DNA from: Roseburia sp. CAG:303
GTDB lineage: Bacteria > Bacillota > Clostridia > Lachnospirales > Lachnospiraceae
DNA length: 11,590 nucleotides
NCBI GenBank assembly: GCA_000437755.1
Contig: FR900186.1
Location: 277 to 11,866 of the forward strand
Reading direction: 5' to 3'
The translations under genes were made by a program, and so were the position numbers. Shown here one piece after another: positions 7,417-11,590 of the stretch. A model generated the notes under the pieces. That model was not told the DNA's origin. It saw only the letters and a program-made list of their open reading frames with translations, and ran no database searches. Position 1 is the first letter of the stretch. Each line of letters starts with the position of its first letter.

Positions 7417-8592
7417 TCATCCAATCTTAAAAATTCCATCCAGCATTTCCGCACGTTTTTCCCAGGTATGTGCCTGTGCCAGGTCATACCCTGCCTGTGC
7501 CAGTTTCTGGCTATACTCCCTGTCCTGCAGCAGCTTCTGTACGATTTCCGGCAGTTTTTCCCTTTCTTTCAGGGTATATCCCGCAAAATCCACATGATCA
7601 TGCAGGATTTCATCCAGATAGAGGGACGAATCCGTAACCGTTACACAGCCTGACAGCATGGAATTAAAGATTCGGTCGTGTGCACCCTCTTTAAACCATG
7701 GCATCACATTGAAGGATATTTTTGCCCGCTGCATGAATTCAAGGCAGGTAAGAGAATCTACCTGCCCCATAAGAATAAGATTTTCCGGTTTTCTGCATCC
7801 GGACAATTCCCAGTCTTTTCCCAGAACGGTTACTTTCATCCCTGCTTCTGCAAGGGAACATACCAGTTCCCGCCTGAAATATGATCGTACATATAAATCT
7901 ACAAAAATCATATGGTACATACATACAAGAGTTTCATGGCGTGTGATCTTCGGAATTTCACTATGCAGATGCTTCAAAATCGCCGTATCCATCGGCATCT
8001 CCGGATTCTGAATAAGTTCTTCTATGATTTCAAAATAGAATTCTTTGTTATCTTCCGGTACTCCTGCCAGGTGTTTTTCCAGATTCGGCAGTGCAACATA
8101 ATTTCCTGCAAACAAGATATCAATATCCCTGTCCGCATATGCAATCGGATCTGCCAACAGTTTTGTTCCTCCTAACGGTACAAAATCCACACTTCCATAT
8201 TTGGGATAAAATGTTTCCGTAAACCGGCAATGTCCACGGTCAGTGCATATCAGTTTTAAATTGCTGTTTGTTTCCGAAAGCTGTTTGTAATAATACATGG
8301 GATGATCTACCATCATACACCAGCATGGGATTTTATACTTTTCCCATAGAGTACTATGTTTTTCTGTTTCAAACTGTTTTTCGCCGCTCAATCCAATAAA
8401 ATTAAAGGTAAACAGAACCGTTTCTCCTTCTTTGTAAAATTTTAAAAATTCTTTCCTGCTATCCACAGGTGTATTAAGATTCCAAAACCAGGTTTCTTTT
8501 CCCATATGTACAAAAGCCCGTGCCAGCTGTTCCGAAAAATATTCCAGAGTTTCCACAGCACCCTTAAACAAAATTATTCTTTTATATTCCAT
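7417..8592 (-). CDS. CgeB-like glycosyltransferase (GT-B fold, Glyco_trans_1_2 type)
   Basis: This is a predicted cytoplasmic glycosyltransferase of 391 aa, with no signal peptide or membrane segment. The C-terminal third has the layout of the CgeB / glycosyl transferases group 1 (PF13524-type) domain: RAKISFNVMPWFKEGAHDRIFNSMLSGC, split here as AKISFNVMPW, EGAHDRIFNSMLSGC and TVTDSSLYLDEI, then HTWEKRAEML near the end. The N-terminal half (FKGAVETLEYFSEQLARAF) resembles the acceptor half of such enzymes. Donor and acceptor are unknown; surface polysaccharide or protein glycosylation are guesses. I prefer ATG 8592. A GTG at 8610 would overlap the dockerin gene stop by four bases (GTGA) and add six residues. 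Either way it is directly linked to the dockerin gene and leads into the MurR/RpiR regulator. Confidence 0.82.
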   Translation of the reverse strand: MEYKRIILFKGAVETLEYFSEQLARAFVHMGKETWFWNLNTPVDSRKEFLKFYKEGETVLFTFNFIGLSGEKQFETEKHSTLWEKYKIPCWCMMVDHPMYYYKQLSETNSNLKLICTDRGHCRFTETFYPKYGSVDFVPLGGTKLLADPIAYADRDIDILFAGNYVALPNLEKHLAGVPEDNKEFYFEIIEELIQNPEMPMDTAILKHLHSEIPKITRHETLVCMYHMIFVDLYVRSYFRRELVCSLAEAGMKVTVLGKDWELSGCRKPENLILMGQVDSLTCLEFMQRAKISFNVMPWFKEGAHDRIFNSMLSGCVTVTDSSLYLDEILHDHVDFAGYTLKEREKLPEIVQKLLQDREYSQKLAQAGYDLAQAHTWEKRAEMLDGIFKIG

Positions 8593-8606
8593 CCTGTAAT
8601 TACCTA

Positions 8607-9605
8607 TCACCTACTGATAATTTCAATTCCTAAAACATGTTTCTGAATCGCTTCCATATCCAGTACGGAAATCTGATCATCCTTATCGATGTCTGATGCC
8701 TGTTCATACACTCCTGTCAATGGACTGATTCCAAGAATGGATTTCTGAATCGCTTCCATATCCAGTACATCAATGATGGCATCACCGTTGACATCTCCCC
8801 GCAGGATAGTTGTATAAACCTTTCCTGTTTCCTGCTCTGTTACTTTATATCCGGTTCCCACTTTGGACGAGTTATCCAAAACCTTATCATTTGTATCCTT
8901 TACCTGTACAGGACCTGTGTATTTTCCTGCAATATCACTGACAGTAGTTCCTTCCTGAAATGAGGAAATCGTTTTATTCGCAGAATTAATGTAACAGTAA
9001 AATGGTACTATAAACTGATAAGTATGATAAAGTCCATCATTCATTTCGGATCTAACGGTTATATTCGCGGAACCAAATTTTTTCACTACAAAACTGAAGT
9101 AACTCTCTCCGTTCTGCGGATCACAATATTGAACGACATCTTTATCATCTATCTCTATCGTATATTTGTCATGATATGCCTTTGACGATGTGCTGTTATA
9201 CATGGAAACAGCAGCATATACCCTGTCACCTGGTTTCAAATCCTGATAAGTGTATTGATTAATTCCATAGAAGTTATTCCCGCTTTTCATATAAAGCTTC
9301 AAATAAATCGTATCTGCTGTTTCTCTCTGTGTTTCATGACCACAGGTACGGCACCTTACGGTTGCATATCCCTTTTCGTCCATCGTTACCACTTTATAAT
9401 TATGTCCCCGCGCTACCTCAGTTTTATTTGTCGAAGTAAGATTTGCAAGGTTGATTTCATAAAAGGTAATATCATCATTTTTACATACATACCATACTAA
9501 TTTTCCATTTACAGCAATTGGTACACAGTCACTTAAATCACCACTCATTTCATAGATTTTCCCGGTCTGATTTCCATCCCCATCAATTTTCGTATAATTT
9601 ACCAT
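8607..9605 (-). CDS. C-terminal fragment of dockerin-bearing secreted protein
   Basis: This 332 aa frame continues the frame of the upstream fragment (9618-10667) after one TGA and four sense codons, and is best read as the second half of one gene. It starts with what looks like the last propeller strand set (NGKLVWYV then FYEINL). A short GHNYKVVTMDEKGYATVRCRTCGH segment follows, split here as GHNYKVV and RCRTCGH with a CxxC at 85-88; this is common in clostridial surface proteins. Next come Ig-like beta stretches, then a type I dockerin at about 270-332. Its two calcium loops are DVNGDAIIDVLD and DIDKDDQISVLD, each followed by MEAIQK. No good ribosome binding site precedes ATG 9605, so independent translation would need re-initiation after the TGA 12 bases upstream. 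Without a signal peptide the product would stay in the cytoplasm. Confidence 0.75.
   Translation of the reverse strand: MVNYTKIDGDGNQTGKIYEMSGDLSDCVPIAVNGKLVWYVCKNDDITFYEINLANLTSTNKTEVARGHNYKVVTMDEKGYATVRCRTCGHETQRETADTIYLKLYMKSGNNFYGINQYTYQDLKPGDRVYAAVSMYNSTSSKAYHDKYTIEIDDKDVVQYCDPQNGESYFSFVVKKFGSANITVRSEMNDGLYHTYQFIVPFYCYINSANKTISSFQEGTTVSDIAGKYTGPVQVKDTNDKVLDNSSKVGTGYKVTEQETGKVYTTILRGDVNGDAIIDVLDMEAIQKSILGISPLTGVYEQASDIDKDDQISVLDMEAIQKHVLGIEIISR
8640..8768 (-). repeat. Two exact 27-base copies inside the dockerin
   Basis: The bases 8640-8666 and 8742-8768 are identical and 102 bases (34 codons) apart in the same frame, each encoding VLDMEAIQK. They are the helix-coding parts of the two dockerin repeats. 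The amino-acid similarity is expected for the family; identity at every third base suggests recent duplication or gene conversion. Slippage between them would remove 34 codons and one dockerin repeat. Confidence 0.9.
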
Positions 9606-9617
9606 ACCATTTCTTGT

Positions 9618-9620
9618 TCA
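9618..9620 (-). other. In-frame TGA interrupting the dockerin protein gene
   Basis: This is the stop codon after CTT CTC (Leu-Leu), followed in frame by ACA AGA AAT GGT ATG. It is the only interruption of the 686-residue frame. A one-base change from TGG (Trp) is the simplest origin. Confidence 0.85.
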
Positions 9621-10667
9621 GAGAAGCATATATTCATTTTCACCGGTTTTTACAAACTGTGGGGTAGATGTTCCTGTTTCGCCTTCGTTATAAGTAGTAA
9701 TCCAGTTTGTTGTTAGTTCTTTACTATCTTTTGCTATTGCAGCCACAAAAATATTTCTGGTTACCAAATCATCAATATCTCTGTTTTCCTGGCTGACGGT
9801 ATTTCCCGCAAGAAGATATGCACTGTCGGAAATTTCAAATCCACCGGCGGATGCCCCTGTTTCGTTCGAATTCCAGTGCGATTGAAAAGTCATAAAGCGT
9901 TTTGTCTGGCATCTTGATATAAAATTACCATTCGTATAATCTCCGGTGTACAATTGCAGCATAAATGCCCGCGGATAATAATCCCCATGATCCACTCCTA
10001 CCAGCTGCCCATCATCTATTTTGATAAACTGGTTGAAAGAATGACTGATATAACCATATGTTGAATCATAAACACCTGAAAAAGCACTGGTGACCTTCAT
10101 TTGTTCCGTATCCACCTGTATGGTATAGTTTGCCTGGTGACCGCTGTACATCAGATGACAGGTACGGATAAAAAGATACTTGCCATCATGTGTCATTCTG
10201 GCAGAACCTGCATCAAAAGGTTTCTTTGTATTTGCACCGTATTCACTGGCACTTGCAATACGGTTCCAGTCCTTATCATACTTTGTAAGCCGGAGTACTT
10301 CCACTGTGTCATCTTTCTCACTGTTATTCTGACCGGATAAAATATAATAATTGTCATCCGTTGCATAAAATCCACCAAATATTGGAAGCTCGTCATCAAT
10401 GATTCTGCTCTCCTGCAATTTATAATCTTTTGTGTAATATTCTACCAGGATTCCTGTATTATCATCGTTTTTTTGTACACGCATTAATTTTCCATCCGTA
10501 GTTTCGGTCAGATAGGATTCTATCGGTGTGGACCACTTGGTATAATTCTGTGCATCAATGTTTGTTGTTTCATAATCCTGTCCGCACGTCGCATAGGCAG
10601 TTACCGCCGTACTTGCCAATAAAACTGTACTTATTACAAACATAGTGAGGAATTTCATCTTTCTCAT
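9618..10667 (-). CDS. N-terminal fragment of secreted propeller-like protein (signal peptide)
   Basis: This fragment has 349 aa when started at ATG 10667, which follows GGAGG with a 7-base spacer. A TTG at 10682 would add five residues but overlaps the ribosome binding site, so I reject it. Residues 1-26 are a Sec signal peptide: basic MRKMK, a hydrophobic stretch, and a cleavage site after AYA. The following Thr-Cys does not make a lipobox. The mature part is rich in Tyr, Asp and Thr, with repeated beta-strand units (LPIFGGFYATDDNYYILSGQ, KYDKDWNRIASASEYGANT, SHSFNQFIKIDDGQLVGVDHG). This resembles uncharacterised clostridial surface proteins with a propeller-like body. It ends at a TGA beyond which the same frame continues. 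If expressed as such, it would be an exported, truncated protein without the dockerin. Function unknown. Confidence 0.8.
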   Translation of the reverse strand: MRKMKFLTMFVISTVLLASTAVTAYATCGQDYETTNIDAQNYTKWSTPIESYLTETTDGKLMRVQKNDDNTGILVEYYTKDYKLQESRIIDDELPIFGGFYATDDNYYILSGQNNSEKDDTVEVLRLTKYDKDWNRIASASEYGANTKKPFDAGSARMTHDGKYLFIRTCHLMYSGHQANYTIQVDTEQMKVTSAFSGVYDSTYGYISHSFNQFIKIDDGQLVGVDHGDYYPRAFMLQLYTGDYTNGNFISRCQTKRFMTFQSHWNSNETGASAGGFEISDSAYLLAGNTVSQENRDIDDLVTRNIFVAAIAKDSKELTTNWITTYNEGETGTSTPQFVKTGENEYMLL

Positions 10668-10680
10668 ATTTTTTACCTCC

Positions 10681-10708
10681 AAAAGGGGCTGTCCACAGAC
10701 AGCCCCTT
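10681..10708 (-). terminator. Rho-independent terminator of the carboxyltransferase gene, abutting the next ribosome binding site
   Basis: A perfect 9-bp inverted repeat, GGGGCTGTC and GACAGCCCC (10685-10706) with a 4-base loop, is extended by two A-T pairs and followed on the minus strand by TTTT. The stem begins 15 bases after the carboxyltransferase stop codon. The T run is short (four) and runs straight into the GGAGG of the dockerin gene, so the hairpin may also act as a 5' leader structure. Confidence 0.8.
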
Positions 10709-10713
10709 ATTTT

Positions 10714-10719
10714 ATCATA
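10714..10719 (-). promoter_or_regulatory. Candidate -10 box (TATGAT) for the dockerin gene
   Basis: TATGAT matches the sigma-A -10 consensus in 5 of 6 bases and lies just after the carboxyltransferase stop. A start 6-8 bases downstream would put the terminator hairpin at the very 5' end of the dockerin mRNA. The -35 region at the right distance (AATAAG) is poor and there is no TGn extension, so this is weak. Confidence 0.25.
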
Positions 10720-10721
10720 TA

Positions 10722-11590
10722 TTACACAGGATAAGCCTTATTTTCCGTATCTGCTACGTTTAAATCAACTTTTTCTCTCTGTGCTTTTCTGTATTTGAAG
10801 AAATCTAATGCAACCTGTGGGAAGAGAGCATATGTTAATACATCTTCATCCTGTTCTTTCCACTCAGCCATCTCAGCTTCAATCTTAGGAAGTTCCGGCT
10901 CTAAGAGATCTGCAGGTCTGCAGGTAATCGGTTCTTTATCTCCGATAACTTTCTCCTGTACTTCTTTGTTGAATGGTTTTACGGTCTGACCATATTCACC
11001 ACTCAGAACAGCCTTTGTTTCCTTTGTTGCAATCTTGTAACGTTCTCCGCCGATAACGTTCATAACAGCCTGTGTTCCGACAATCTGTGAGGACGGTGTA
11101 ACAAGAGGAGGCTCACCGAGATCTTTGCGAACTCTTGGGATTTCCTCAAGCACTTCTTCGTACTTGTCCTCTGCATGCATTTCGGATAACTGTGATACCA
11201 TGTTGGAGAGCATTCCGCCCGGTACCTGGTAAAGAAGAGTCTTGATGTTTACGCCTAATACCTTTGGATTTAATAATCCGGTCTTTAATGCTTCTTCTCT
11301 CATCGGACGGAAGTAATCTGCGATTTCTGCAAGTAACTTCTGGTCAAGTCCGGTATCGTATGGAGTTCCCTTGAAGGTTTCTACCATAACTTCGGTTGCC
11401 GGCTGGCTGGTACCGAGTGCAAATGGTGACATTGCAGTATCGATAACATCCACACCTGCTTCTACTGCCTTTAAGTAAGTCATGGAAGCAACACCGGAAG
11501 TATAGTGTGTATGAAGCTGGATAGGAATCTTTACGGTATCCTTTAAAGTACCGATTAATTCGGTAGCTTTATATGGAAGAAGAAGTCCTG
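10722..11590 (-). CDS. oadA: Biotin-dependent carboxyltransferase subunit, oxaloacetate decarboxylase alpha / transcarboxylase 5S type (5' end outside window)
   Basis: This is the last 288 or so codons of a gene whose start lies beyond the right edge; the frame is open to base 11590. The family transfers a carboxyl group between a 2-oxo acid (oxaloacetate/pyruvate) and biotin. Visible motifs are the metal-binding LHTHYTSG, AGVDVIDTAMSPFALGTSQP (the barrel's last strands) and LYQVPGGMLSNM, all typical of the carboxyltransferase and post-barrel domain. The protein ends at KAYPV with no biotinyl (MKM) domain, so biotin must be on a separate carrier protein, as in multi-subunit sodium-pump decarboxylases or transcarboxylase. 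It cannot be told apart here from pyruvate carboxylase subunit B-like proteins. Its partners would lie upstream, outside the window. A terminator follows 15 bases after the stop. Confidence 0.9.
   Translation of the reverse strand, partial: GLLLPYKATELIGTLKDTVKIPIQLHTHYTSGVASMTYLKAVEAGVDVIDTAMSPFALGTSQPATEVMVETFKGTPYDTGLDQKLLAEIADYFRPMREEALKTGLLNPKVLGVNIKTLLYQVPGGMLSNMVSQLSEMHAEDKYEEVLEEIPRVRKDLGEPPLVTPSSQIVGTQAVMNVIGGERYKIATKETKAVLSGEYGQTVKPFNKEVQEKVIGDKEPITCRPADLLEPELPKIEAEMAEWKEQDEDVLTYALFPQVALDFFKYRKAQREKVDLNVADTENKAYPV

Larger units (their letters stand above)
8607..10667 (-). pseudogene. Secreted propeller-like protein with C-terminal dockerin, split by one in-frame TGA
   Basis: This is the composite gene. 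Reading through the TGA at 9620-9618 gives one continuous frame of 686 residues. Its order is signal peptide (1-26), a long beta-strand-rich body with propeller-like repeats, a CxxC segment, Ig-like beta region and a type I dockerin (about 624-686). The junction reads EYMLL-stop-TRNGMVNYTKID; a Trp there (TGG to TGA, one base) would fit the aromatic-rich strand pattern around it. TGA ends other genes here (the flanking glycosyltransferase and regulator), so general recoding is not the explanation. It could be a true nonsense mutation, a sequencing error or a strain variant. An intact protein would be exported, and the dockerin would allow docking to a cohesin partner, as in cellulosome-like assemblies; no cohesin is in the window. 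Confidence 0.8.

Noticed and set aside
6492..7487. Longer MurR/RpiR protein starting at 7487
   Set aside because: The extension lies inside the glycosyltransferase gene, has no ribosome binding site and no family similarity; ATG 7394 has GGAGG at 6 bases.
9618..9620. TGA as selenocysteine or as a recoded Trp codon
   Set aside because: The dockerin fragment, the glycosyltransferase and the MurR/RpiR gene all use TGA as their stop, which excludes general recoding. No selenoprotein family and no obvious bacterial SECIS hairpin is seen right after the codon.
10667..10682. TTG at 10682 as start of the dockerin protein
   Set aside because: This TTG overlaps the GGAGG that serves ATG 10667, and the five extra residues would precede a normal signal peptide.

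Overview
Every gene I can support in this window lies on the minus strand, so transcription runs from high to low coordinates. Gene content and order point to a Gram-positive clostridium of the Lachnospiraceae type. The evidence is: strong GGAGG-type ribosome binding sites, a four-domain ribosomal protein S1 directly behind ispH, the block flavoprotein-cmk-ispH-rpsA, a chemotaxis methyltransferase next to rsmD-coaD, and a dockerin-bearing secreted protein. I cannot name a species from the sequence.

Layout in transcription order. (1) 11590-10722: the 3' part of a biotin-dependent carboxyltransferase subunit (oxaloacetate decarboxylase alpha / transcarboxylase 5S type), followed by a rho-independent terminator. 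(2) 10667-8607: a large secreted protein with a signal peptide, a propeller-like body and a C-terminal type I dockerin. It is broken in this sequence by one in-frame TGA, which looks like a former Trp codon. (3) 8592-7417: a CgeB-like glycosyltransferase that overlaps or abuts the dockerin gene. (4) 7394-6492: a MurR/RpiR-family regulator (HTH plus SIS). (5) 6427-2578: a tightly packed housekeeping group of HI0933-family flavoprotein, cmk, ispH and rpsA, with overlapping ends, closed by a strong terminator at about 2519-2559. (6) 2458-1: a second operon of cheR, rsmD, coaD and a coiled-coil protein that runs off the left edge.

The right half is the accessory part. A possible surface module (secreted dockerin protein, glycosyltransferase, sugar-phosphate-type regulator) sits between a central-metabolism gene and the essential cmk-ispH-rpsA block. 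No terminator is visible from the dockerin gene through to the end of rpsA, so transcription may pass through the whole stretch. The left half is ordinary core metabolism and translation (CMP recycling, isoprenoid synthesis, ribosome function, rRNA methylation, CoA synthesis) plus one chemotaxis gene.

I found no CRISPR array, tRNA, rRNA, insertion sequence, riboswitch or phage gene, and I do not see a convincing new biological system. The best leads are the nonsense-split dockerin protein, the terminator hairpin that abuts the ribosome binding site of that gene, and a sigma-D-like promoter candidate in front of cheR. No stretch of more than 300 bases lacks a gene; the longest gap is about 119 bases, between cheR and rpsA.
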